Below the pieces are notes generated by a model that was given only the letters and a program-made list of their open reading frames with translations, did no database searches and had not been told where the DNA came from. This document shows, in pieces, positions 1-10,076 of a DNA stretch of 64,000 nt. Each line of letters starts with the position of its first letter. Positions within the stretch are counted from its first letter, which is position 1. This DNA comes from Dactylonectria macrodidyma (lineage: Eukaryota > Ascomycota > Sordariomycetes > Hypocreales > Nectriaceae). Position numbers and translations under genes: made by a program. The stretch spans positions 1,364,001 to 1,428,000 of the forward strand of contig JAGMUV010000003.1 of NCBI GenBank assembly GCA_020744425.1, written 5' to 3'.

Positions 1-2
1 CC

Positions 3-329
3 GGTTATCTCGAGCTCCTAGCTCCCGTTACCGTCACCGCCGGCGCCAACAAGCTGGGCGGTGACAGTGAGACCGCCTCTGCCTCCGGCTCCGAGACCAC
101 TGCCGCCGCGCCTGCCTCTACCGGTTCCACCGACACCACCGCGACCGGGTCCGCCTCTGGAGCCGTCGAGTCTGCCTCCGAGTCAGTTTCCGCCTCTGCC
201 TCCGAGTCCGGCTCCGGCTCGGCTGCGTCTACCCCAAGCGCCACTGACAACGCTGCCGGTACCATGATCACCCAGAACGCCGTCCTTGCCGGCGCCGCTG
301 TCCTGGTTGGCGGTGCTCTGCTGTTGTAG
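3..329 (+). CDS. GPI-anchored Ser/Ala/Thr-rich cell-surface protein, C-terminal part only
   Basis: The reading frame is open from the window edge and ends with TAG at 327-329, so only the last 108 residues are seen and the start lies outside. The visible part is a low-complexity stretch rich in Ser, Ala, Thr, Gly and Glu, a typical O-glycosylated stalk. It ends in a hydrophobic tail of about 15 residues (AVLAGAAVLVGGALLL) with no charged residue after it. A small-residue segment, DNAAG, just before the tail is a likely cleavage and GPI-attachment site. This architecture is that of fungal cell-wall or plasma-membrane GPI proteins. The functional N-terminal domain is missing, so its family (CFEM, lytic enzyme, structural mannoprotein) cannot be told. 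Confidence 0.75.
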   Translation, partial: GYLELLAPVTVTAGANKLGGDSETASASGSETTAAAPASTGSTDTTATGSASGAVESASESVSASASESGSGSAASTPSATDNAAGTMITQNAVLAGAAVLVGGALLL

Positions 330-2092
330 AGCGCTGTTATACAGCTGAGGGAAGATCCTTGGAAATTGGATTGATATGGCGCTATTTGAATTACTAAAAT
401 GGTTCCGGATTAATTTGAATACTCCAAATCGATGTGAGGCGTGTCTTGATCTATCCACAAGAATGCTTTTCCCAATCAATGCGTCTCAACAAAGCCACAC
501 GTCCGATGCTTAAAAGTAATAAGGCTCGTTAAACTAGGCTTCGTCTGCGTGTTTGATACCCAGTGAGCAGATGAACGTTGGGGAGATTGAGCAATTCCAC
601 GATTTTGGTTCATCAATTGACATGTGGGCTCTTGAATGGCGCATCACATATAATAGAATACCAAGAAACAAGTATTCAAATAAGAGAAGCTAAATTATCA
701 GAACCATTTGCCTAAAGCTAATGGAACACGTCTTAAGGTAAGGTTCATCTTTCTCTAAATGTGAAGTTAGTCTTGTCATTTATGTTGCATGAGAGGGATG
801 CAGTCTGTCCAACTAGCTAAGTAATGGCGACATAGAACTCTGAATGCTTCTATCGCTGAAGTCAACTGTGTGGAAGACGCGTGGTATTCGAGTGTGAGCA
901 GGAACAGGCTGAACCCACACACAGCTAACATATATTAACATCTGCATCCTGAAATGAGACGCTGGCTGATCCGATTATGTGATCCTCCATAGTACCAACT
1001 CGTCTCCTGAAGAGAGCCTCCAGTAGGGCAAAATCCCCGGTTCAGAAAGATGGTTTACTTGGAGATGGCAGCATCTCGAGGTAACCTTGATCCCGTGTCT
1101 AAACCTAGGGCAATGTACCCATCAGTCGATGGAGGGGCATATCATTGTAGGCCCAAGCAGCAAGTGAAGTTGGAGCAAGGGAGCTGGTCGGATGAGAGCA
1201 GCGATCTGGGGCTTCATGGTGGCAAGATCTTCTCGCATCGACTTGTGATTATCTGGTCATATAGTCCTGAAGTCCCTGTGGTCATTTGGACCACTAGTGC
1301 TCAAAGGTATGGTCAACTGGTCTGTTTTCGTGAACCGGATCCACGGAACGCACTTTCTGGACGTCTGCCAGAGCTGGGGACTTTGACACAGGTATGCCAA
1401 GTTGACGGCACCGGATCAGGTAGCCACCGGCAACAAAGCAGGAACAAGGCAATCGGCCCTGCTTACCGATTATCGATTTCACGAATAACTCATTCAATTG
1501 AATTAGATCCAATGTGACGACAGAAGGCGAGGCTTGAGGCATCAAGGCAGCACCCACGTGACCAGCTCATTCCCTTTCCCAACTCCTTCTATTCCACGAA
1601 GATACCTAACTCCTGAGATGAATGGCTTGCCTCCTCATCCTTTCCGCGGTACCTACCTACGTACCTATGTCTGCCAGACCCATAGCCTAATCCCTCGCCT
1701 AGTCCCTCTACATGCCCATACGTTCCCTTACAAAACACGCTCCGTAACGTCCGTACATGCCCTGCCCGAATCATTTCTTTCCCCAGCGCGTTCCTTCCGT
1801 GCATTCTTACTGCTGAATCACTTCCCTTTCTCTCCCTCGGTTGCCACCTTTCAGGTGTCTTCTAGGCGTTGGTAAGTAGGGCAAAGGAGTTGAACACCGC
1901 GGTTGCCGCACCACCTTAGCTTGGGACTTGACATCTTGCGTCAACTTCTCATTCACTTCCCCAACGTCAAGCAAATCGAGTATATGCTAATTATGGAGTT
2001 ATATATTTCGAAGTTTTTAGATTCATGCACAGCAGTAAGTTTCTCGCGGTACTACTTAATGTATCTTCTGACATCTTTTTTTTAGCAGAAAC

Positions 2093-2093
<1 letters not shown>
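330..2093. other. intergenic stretch, no gene supported
   Basis: No coding pattern was found that holds in codon use, length and splice signals. The open frames here are short and alternate between strands. The stretch 1649-1668 carries stacked GTACCTAC/TACGTACC palindromic motifs seen in other intergenic parts of the window. At 1553-1562 lies CACCCACGTGAC, repeated at 39609 upstream of the related pseudogene; it may be part of the duplicated unit's promoter. Pyrimidine-rich sequence at 1560-1870 looks like fungal promoter or leader. Confidence 0.5.

Positions 2094-2123
<30 letters not shown>
2094..2123 (+). repeat. (CAG)10 trinucleotide repeat
   Basis: Ten perfect CAG units. They lie directly before a GTAATA donor-like site at 2126 and after a polypyrimidine-TTTAG acceptor-like site near 2084, so they probably sit in the untranslated leader exon of the small gene that follows. 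Perfect repeats of this length are usually polymorphic between strains. Confidence 0.9.
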
Positions 2124-2124
<1 letters not shown>

Positions 2125-2126
<2 letters not shown>

Positions 2127-2623
2127 TAATACACCTACTATTCTTATCACAAATACTTTTGTGGATACATGGATCTAACCTTACTATAGTGCCGACTTTT
2201 AATGCTGTGATCAAAGTGGATTCCCTGGCGAGCCTCACGCCGGCGCAGATCCGGGCTTTCATGGAGGCGGCGCGTTCCCTGGTTGGGGACAATGGCTCAG
2301 CCGGGAGGGTGCAGAAGAAGGAGAAGAGGGCGCAGAAGAAGAAGGAGAGGCGAAAGGCTCGGGCGCCGCCCGTAAGTGCTCGGAATTGTTGAACTAACTT
2401 GTGCTAACTCCTTTTTTTTTTTTTAAAGGGACAGGGCGTCTCAAAATTCGCGGAGAAGCGCCGCCAGAAGGCGGCCGAGAAGGCTGCTGCCGCCGCCGCC
2501 GCTGCCAGACCCACCGAGGCTGAGGAGAAGGATGCTCTTCAGGGAGACGGCAAGTGTTCTAGGTAGTCATGATCCCTAACTACAATATACTAACCATCAA
2601 ATTTAGACGTGGTCGTCTCCTGA
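2125..2623 (+). CDS. small basic Lys/Ala-rich protein, multi-exon (proposed)
   Basis: I do not recognise the family. Proposed model: the A at 2125, then 2190-2371, 2429-2549 and 2607-2623, giving about 106 residues. Removing the intron 2126-2189 joins A to TG, so the start codon would span the splice junction (MPTFNAVIKV...). The first 35 residues include a possible helix (LTPAQIRAFMEAARSLVG), followed by a very basic KK/RR-rich stretch, then VSKFAEKRRQKAAEK and a run of eight Ala. The third intron would use a GC donor (GGCAAGT) and the acceptor ATTTAG at 2606. Support comes from the relative at 39864-40014, which keeps the same intron position, the TACAATATACTAA branch region and a stop at the matching place. 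The basic, Ala-rich make-up suggests a nucleic-acid-binding or nucleolar protein, but this is only inference. The upstream exon and start are uncertain. Confidence 0.45.
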
Positions 2624-4686
2624 GCGACTGCAGCCTCCAGAAGGTGTCCGCCCTTCACTTGGTTCTCCGTCTCCGTTGTGATGTGCAAATCTGTAAGTAT
2701 GGGCGTTCGTGATTTTTAACAGCGTATTGATTGTTATATGTTCATACTCGTCAAAGTCCCTCACGGGAAACACTATCACACTCAACGCTGATATATATGT
2801 CATGCCGAGTTGTTCTTTGAAATGCTGTCATTTACTAACAGGGGATGTAGTTGACATTATGACAAAACGGAACGGGGATCGTGCGTCTCAATCCACATAC
2901 CTACGGCGACTGTGCTGTTCTAAAGATAGCATATCGAAATCATCACTCTATGATTCCTGTGTTTGGGGCGAGACTGGGCGAAGTACTGATGGAATGAGGG
3001 TTGAACTGATAATTTCCTGATTGGGAGAATCGCATCTATCCCACGTGGCATTGGTTGTCCAGTATTCACTTTTATTGCCTGGTTTGATGACTGCCGCCAT
3101 AGCGACGCATCGTACGCAGTATTAATGGAGGTAGATCAAATTTGGGGATACGGAGACTGGAGTCAAAGGGATGATAAGGCGTATCGCTGTCATAATCTCA
3201 TTCCCCTGTCCCGATTTGTTGACTTGTTGGCTAATCTCATCGCCATGGAATCGTTCGATACTGATGGTGCCTGGTAAGGGATGCTGAGTGTTGGGGCGTA
3301 CGTCAATTGCTCCATATGCTACGATTTTCTGACCTGGCTGAGCAGGCCCCTGACTACTAAGACATGGAAATTGGGCTAGGCACGCGTGGTGCTGCGCCCT
3401 GGCTTGCTCCTGGCACTCTGGACGAGATGGTATTGCCTCCGATGTTAGGTAGATTGATGGGAATTGATCAGGGGTTAGCCTGGAGTCCCATTCTCCGCTG
3501 GAGAGGGGATGAGGGTTTAAAGATGCCGATTGCGGAATGTTGCGTTAGTAGAACGAGGTTAGGAAACCCGAGACCGAGTACGGATGTACAGGATGCGACG
3601 CCGTCGAATAATGCCTCGGTATAATGGCGGGATCAGTCATTGGAGATGACCCCGAACTACTTGCTAAGCTATCCTGCTACTCTAGCGAGGCCACCGTTAC
3701 CAAGATCAGAAAGCGGCACTGGACTAGCACGAACATGAGCATCGGCATCGGCTGAGGAGTCGCGAGATGCATAACAGGTGTGCTGTAGTCTCGTAGCTCC
3801 GTCGACAAGTGGTGGATACGTGGGCAAAGATGGGGTCACCCATGTGGTTTTGGCTGGCGAAAAACGAGAGGACGGACGATCATCTGGGCCGGGATTATGT
3901 CAGTTAGTCACAGCGAAAGAGGGGACCCTGCAAGGTGACTCCACCAAAAAGAAGCCAGAAGCCCAGAAGCCTGCGGCATGACGGAAGAGAAGGCCACTCA
4001 GGCGTCTCAAGCGTCTCCAGGGACTCTGGGTGACCCAAAAGGACGACCATGCCCGCGCTGAATCCGACACTAGGGTTGCTCCTAGCGTATGACATCCCTG
4101 AGGAACGAAGTCAAAGGCATGACTAGCAAGATGCCCAGCACTGCTAGGCAAAATGCATGTGGTCATGACGAGGGGGTGATGGGTCTGGTGGGCAGAGATG
4201 GGAGAGTTTGGTTTGGGGGGCATGTTTGGGTGCTCATGAGCTGAAGGTGCGCGTGTAGAAAGTGTCTTGGGGGGCATGATGGTTCTGGATGAGAGGTTCT
4301 TGGGGAGTGCTCAGAACCCCCTGGACGAACCTGTGAACAGACGCCAAGGAAGAGGGGCGCGTATTCGTTCATGTCATAAAATCATTGCCAGACAGGTCGC
4401 AGACAACGCATAATTACACACAGTACATACGTAGAACAAGGCGGTAGGGAGACATGCTAACACGGCTTGTGGCGTTCTGAAGTCGAGCTGGGACGGACGG
4501 GCGAATTTGTCAGTGTCAATCACATGAAAGAAAAAAAAAGAAGAACCATTTCCACGAATCCATGAATCAATCCATGCATCCACAAACCCACAAGCCCACC
4601 TGGGGCTGATGGCCATCGGTTGGCTGGCGGCGCGCCTGGTCCGTCTAGCCAGGTCTCGTCCCGCCGCGTCTCATTATGTATGCGCA

Positions 4687-4722
4687 GGCTTGCAGGGCTT
4701 GCAGGGCTTGGAGGGCTTGCAG
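4687..4722 (+). repeat. 9-bp minisatellite, four copies
   Basis: Four tandem copies of GGCTTGCAG (one with a single change, GGCTTGGAG). It is intergenic. No role is visible. Confidence 0.85.
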
Positions 4723-5816
4723 GCGCCCCAGACAGGACCACGACCCTACCAAGCCTACCTGGGTCGGCATGACCACAAGGGGCCTGGCCGGGTCGAGCTC
4801 TAGTTGGCTGGTGTTTCTGTTCTGGACATTATTAGATGAGAGGCGCTGGTGTGGAGGGAGAATGTCGCAGTGACGTATCCTGTCTCGACTTGGGCGCAGT
4901 ACCACGTAGCACGACGCAGGCAGCGCTGCAGCTGGATTATGCATCAAAGTAGGTACGCAAGTATGGTAATAATGGAAGGTAAGGCGGACCTAGCTCCGCG
5001 GAATACCTTGTTCACCTTGGTAAGTACCTGTAGCTCAAGGTTGGCTGGCTGGGTCGTCGTGTCTTTCAGCCAGCAGCATCGGCATATGAGCATCACGAGG
5101 CATCGAAGCCTCCTCCCATTGCTCAAGCTTTTAGCCTAGATTCACGGGAACCAAAAACCCAATCACCTAAAGCACCCACCAAACGCAACTCTGGCCCGCA
5201 ACCATCCAGGCTTGCCTGGGCTGCTTCTTCTTTTCTATATTCCATCTTTACCTTCACCGTCACCTTCGCTTCTCTTCTGTCTCACACATCACGCTGGCCG
5301 GCCATCTTGACCCATCTCATACCCCGCCACGAACGCCCCCTCTCGATGCGTCTCGGTTCCTCCGAGCACTCCTCCATCTCCGTCTTCTTTTCCATCGCCT
5401 TGGATCGCGTCTAGGCACCATCGCCAAACTCTCTTCCTCTTTATACCTTTCGAAACTCTCGCCACTCTCCACCCTGTGCTCCCCGCACCGTCCTGGCTTG
5501 CTTGCCCCCCAGGCTTCAACTGCCCCCAAACAGGAGACCTCTCCACAACTTCGTCTTTTACCATCCCCCCCCCTCGCTCCAAGGCTCTCTGCTGTTGCTA
5601 CAACGTCACCATTCGAGGACACGCCTGGGACATTCCTCTCGACGCTGGCCTTCTTAATTACTACGCACGTAACTATCACGACTCCCTGCGCAACGGCCAT
5701 CGCCTGAACCGTGTGTCCGTGTTTGCGCAGCCCACACGGGCGGCAAATCGCCCGAAACAATCCCAGGTACATCCTAGAACTATCCAAGTAACGGAGCTGC
5801 TGCCGACGCCCAGACA

Positions 5817-5856
5817 CCAAGTACAGATCTACCAAGTACAGACCTACCAAGCACAC
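5817..5856 (+). repeat. 15-bp tandem repeat, 2.6 copies, in a 5' leader
   Basis: CCAAGTACAGATCTA is followed by CCAAGTACAGACCTA and a partial third copy CCAAGCACAC. It lies about 150-190 bp before the phosphatase start codon, so it is probably in the transcript leader or core promoter. Confidence 0.8.
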
Positions 5857-6005
5857 GCATATTTGTCTAAACCACCCCCAGCTTTTCTGACCATCCGCGT
5901 CACACTCGTCACTCAGCTTCGGTTCAAAAGCTACCTTTACTTCTTATATCGCTTCTCATTTTCCTTTTCGAAACCATCCTCGTTTGCGCTACCGTTGCTG
6001 CCATC

Positions 6006-8246
6006 ATGGGCGGCACACCAGCCTACATCTTCGTCGTCAGGTTGGTGTGGATCCTCGCCTAGAATCCATTTGCGACGATGCACCTCGGTCGCATCGCATG
6101 CATCCCATCATCACCTGCCATGACATGGCATCGCACCACTCAAACGCAGGTCGGCTAACTCTTTCCCAGGCATGGCAATCGACTTGATGCTGCCGACAAG
6201 CGATGGCACCTCTCCTCTCCAACCCCCTACGACCCTCCCCTGACTTACGGCGGCTTCCTCCAATCGCGACAGGTCGGCAACCAGATCGCCAGTATCCTCG
6301 AGCAGGCCAAGATCGAACATGAGGCTTCCAACAGTGCCTCAAAAAAGCGAAGGCGCTTCAAGGTCGTCATCCACAGCTCGCCGTTTCTCCGATGCGTCCA
6401 GACCTCAGTCGGCATCAGCTCCGGCCTCGCTCAGCTTCCCCCTGAGTCGCCTCATCAACCCTCCGACATCCTCGTTTCCGCGACCAGCGCCACATCTAAC
6501 ACCGATCAGTTCAAGTCGGCCGTTCTACGTTTAGATTCCTTTTTAGGAGAATGGCTCTCGCCGGAATACTTCGAGATGATCACTCCGCCGCCCGGCGCGG
6601 CTCTCATGATGGGTAGCGCAAAGGCTGACCTTCTACGACGGGAGGATTACAGCAATTTGGTGACGACGACGCTTCCTCCCACCAACCACCACCACCAATC
6701 CTCTTCAGGCTCTCTATGGAATGGATCCCCTAGTGCAAGCCCTTCTATGCGCGCCATGCCAGCGCCTCCTTCCATCTCGTCGGACAAGGATAGCTCGGGC
6801 TCTGCACCTGCCTCGGCCATGGCCGCGGCGCTCTCAGGAAACCTCACAGGCCAACATCACCAACAGAAGGGCTATGCCGCCCCTAAGCCCGAATACGCTA
6901 TCTCGGGTTCCCGCAAGATACCCGAGGGTTTCGTGGCGCATGCGCGCGACGAGTGCGTGGTCGTGGATTATCAATGGGATTCCATGAGGCCTCCCCTGGA
7001 GTTCGGAGATGGGGGCCAGTTCGGTGAGGAATGGACTTCGATGCATAAGCGATTCCGGAAAGGTCTAAATAAAATGGTGGATTGGTATTCCACCACTGAG
7101 GCCCCCTCGGAGATGGTGACCAGGGGCCTGCAGAACGGCGACAACAATCACTCTGCTTCTACTGATGACGAAGAGGTCGAGGACGTTGTCATCATCGTGT
7201 CGCACGGCGCGGGCTGTAACGCTTTGATTGGTGCCATTACCCACCAACCCGTCCTTATGGACGTTGGAATCGCCTCCATTACTATGGCTACCCGAAAACC
7301 GAATGTCAAGTATGATGATTTGGTTGCCGGTTCCCCAATCGAGGGTTCTGCAACAGAACCCCATGTCTCGCCCCATCAGCTGTATGACATTCGGCTATCA
7401 GCAAGCACCGATCACCTTCGATCAACATCCTCCACTCCAGTGTCCGCTCGATCTACTTCCACGGACGTATTCGTCGCCCCTGTCAGAAGCCGTGGCCGAG
7501 CCCCTAGCATCGGCAATACCACTGGCGCTGTCATCGGCTCTTTCGTCTACACATCAGACACATCAGACCCCCTACTATGCAATGGAAGCCGCAGTACCTC
7601 TGCCAGCGCAGCTCTAGGGTCATCAATACGCCGAAACTCGGCTTCTCAACGTCCATCACCGCGAGCAGCTGTATTCGGAACAGGCGGGGCCGGGCAGAGG
7701 AGTAATTCACCCGGAACGGGTACCCCCTCCTTTGGGCTGTGGGCACCTGCGCCGTCTTCTCTGAGACTGATGGATGACGGTGCCGGCGACGATGAGAAGG
7801 AGGACTTTGATTCTTTGTTGCCGGATTTCGGGCAGGCCCGATTTAAGACGATGGGCCAGGAGAACAAGGGAAAGCTCCCAAGCCTCGCTGCGGTGGAGGA
7901 ATCCGAGCCGTCGGCTCCCAGATTCCTCATGTCCAAATCGATTCCATTGCCAATCCTGTCGACAGAGCTTCCGCCTCCAGCAGTCCCTGCTTTCAACTTC
8001 TTCTCAGTCTCATCAAGCGTTGGTGACTCAAGCTCTAGCAGCAGACCAAGAGGACCTGTTCTCTCCGCCCCTATTAGGATCAAGACGGATGTGGAGTATG
8101 AGACACCTGCCCAAGAGCTTCCCATGACCCAACTCGGCGACGGCCTCGGTGGGCTCTGGGGCCTTCCCATGCCTCCTGGCGAGGCCGAGCGACTCCGTGA
8201 CATGAGCTTTTCTAAAAGACGCTGGACGACTTCCGAACGTGCGTGA
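6006..8246 (+). CDS. histidine phosphatase (phosphoglycerate mutase-like) family protein
   Basis: Two exons, 6006-6040 and 6170-8246, encode about 703 residues. The intron cuts inside the Arg codon of the catalytic signature: AG|G gives VVRHGNRLD, residues 10-18, the RHG motif whose His takes the phosphate in this superfamily. Other family landmarks follow: SSPFLRCVQT near residue 97, GEWLSP near 160, and a second-His motif IIVSHGAGCNALIG near 355. Between the two catalytic halves lies a Ser/Pro/His-rich low-complexity insert (about residues 180-250), and a 320-residue Ser/Pro-rich disordered tail follows residue 375. Bacterial and glycolytic mutases are far shorter, so this is the fungal long form and not glycolytic mutase. 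Likely a cytosolic protein or metabolite phosphatase; the substrate cannot be told. The start is fixed by the in-frame ATG with CATC before it. Confidence 0.85.
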
Positions 8247-9013
8247 TCTTGAGTCGTATAACGCACGATATAGTGATCACGCGGATGAGGTAATGACCCA
8301 GACGCCCCCATCGGTTCGGGAACATCGGAGCCAGACACATCCCATCTCTCCTTGTAACTTTTAGCGCGCGTTGCTTCATATTGGGTCGTGTTGATTTACA
8401 CTTCACGACGGACAGGTTTATCCACACACTACTCATGGCATCGGCGAAAGGGACAAGGGACAACATTGAAACAAAAAATTGAACGAATAGGAAAGTTCGG
8501 GTCAATATTCATCACTACAGGGTGAAACGGCTTCTATATGTCTTGTTATTTATCGGGGCGCGGCAAAGGGAACGAAATGATATCCTTCTGTACTTGAGAC
8601 TTGATACCCATTCCGGACAAGAGAGTGGAAGCGGGCATCGGGAAAGGGGAAGGACTAAAGAAGATTGTCCAATATATGTGGGTTAATTTGATTGCGCATA
8701 TAGTCTATGCTGTATTCCTGACTCTTCAAGTCTCCGCCTCCGAAGCATCTATGGGATATATGATGGATGTATAAACAAAAAAGAAAGATGCATGAATCCG
8801 CGACTTCCAAGAGCGTGTCATTGAGAAACGCCCGTGTATGATACGACCAAAAAGGAACGCCATAATTCATGAACCCATTCTACTTCCAACTAGATTCCTA
8901 ACAGCTAAACTAGCCACTGAACGGTCACCTCCAATTGAGACTGAAAAACTTTTGCGGGTCGTTGTATGACGAGGAAAAGAAAGATTCTTTTGTGTGGGTT
9001 GGTTTGGCGCTCT
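8247..9013. other. convergent intergenic region
   Basis: The stretch separates the 3' ends of the phosphatase gene (plus) and the carrier gene (minus). It should hold both 3' UTRs and polyadenylation sites. AT-rich parts around 8460-8580 and 8680-8780 fit this. No gene is seen. Confidence 0.6.
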
Positions 9014-10076
9014 TCAGTTGAATACCTTGTTCATGGCCTGGTGCGCCAGCTCAACACCGAGGAAGGTGGCGGCGTTGGCGGGTACAGCACGAGCGAGGGC
9101 GGGACCGAAGCCGGGGAAGAACGCCTTGAAACCACCCTTGCCGTAGAGCTCGCGGACGACACCGCCGAGAGTGACGTTACCCTCAGCAGTCTGCAGGCGG
9201 GACTTGACAGTGTCGATGGGGAAGACGGGAATCCACATGGCGACACCGGCGGCGGCACCGGCGCAGGTGATAGCACCCAGGCTGATCTGGCCGCTGGGGT
9301 TGCCGGTAGCAGGGTCGACGGGCGTAAGAGAGCGCTTAATGTATTCGTAGGCGGCGAAGTAAGCGGCAGAGCCAGGGCCGTCGCGGGCGAGAGTTGCGGC
9401 GCTACCACGGAACACGGAGCGGACACCACCTTCCTTGTAGAGCTGTCGGGCGACGTCGAGGGCGCCAGAGTACTTGGGTTTCTCGCCAGGTGCGAGCTGC
9501 TTCTGACCTTGAACCTGGAGGATAACTTTGATGCGCTCGAAGGGGGCGGTGATGGCGGTCATAGGGATAGCGGAGAGGAAACCAGCAGTCGAGATTTGTG
9601 CGATCGTAAGGCCCTCGGCCGGCACTTCTGAAACGCCGCGAACGATTTGCTTGCCGAGATCATAACCCCAGAAGGAGACGGCGACTAGAGGAGTGTCAGT
9701 TTGTAAGACGGAGGAGAGGGGAACACGCATGGGAGTGGCTGCACGTACACATGGGAGTAACACCAACAAGCGGCGCGCTCACACCGGCGTAGAGGCCTCG
9801 TCGGAGACCATCGCGAGCAATGCTCTTGCGAACAACGTCGACGGCAGACGAGTAGACGCCGCGCTCAGCGGTCTGGAGGCGGACCTTGACCAGATCGAAG
9901 GGATGGCCGACGACAACGGCGCAAATGCCACCAAAACCGCCAGCAGCGAGCGCGCGGGCCTGTTGCGCGAGGCCAGACGAAACAGGCTTGGCCTCCTCCT
10001 TTGGCTGCTTGGACACGAGCGAGAGCTTATCGACGACGGGGGCGAGAACCGCGTCGGGAGAGTCGGCGGCAGACAT
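9014..10076 (-). CDS. acuH: mitochondrial carnitine/acylcarnitine carrier
   Basis: Exons 10076-9749 and 9684-9014, with a 64-nt intron, encode 332 residues. It exchanges acylcarnitines for free carnitine across the inner mitochondrial membrane, bringing acetyl and acyl groups made in peroxisomes into the mitochondrion. The sequence shows three tandem carrier repeats, each with the Px[DE]xx[KR] signature: PFDLVKVRLQ, PFERIKVILQ and PIDTVKSRLQ. The wording of repeats 2 and 3, and GVTPMFAVSFWGYD across the splice site, fit the CRC1/AcuH branch better than the ornithine carrier. The Phe at the junction is restored only if the donor is T|GTACGT at 9748. The N-terminal 35 residues are polar, without a clear presequence, as usual for carriers. 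Upstream CCTCGG/CCGAGG hexamers suggest fatty-acid control. Symbol follows Aspergillus use; yeast name CRC1. Confidence 0.9.

Larger units (their letters stand above)
2624..6005. other. intergenic stretch, no gene supported; contains promoter and leader of the phosphatase gene
   Basis: No gene could be supported in 3.4 kb. Open frames are short and overlap on both strands. From about 5150 onward the plus strand is strongly pyrimidine-rich with scattered CAAC, as is usual for the promoter and 5' leader of a fungal gene, here the histidine phosphatase starting at 6006. Small repeats at 4687-4722 and 5817-5856 are listed separately. Confidence 0.5.

Noticed and set aside
5476..6123. Plus-strand open frame of 215 codons before the phosphatase
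   Set aside because: It runs through the pyrimidine-rich leader and into the first intron of the phosphatase in another frame. No family features.
7646..8338. Minus-strand open frame of 230 codons
   Set aside because: Antisense to the Ser/Pro-rich tail of the histidine phosphatase.
8966..9631. Plus-strand open frame of 221 codons
   Set aside because: Antisense to the carnitine carrier, with Gly/Asp/Glu-rich shadow composition.
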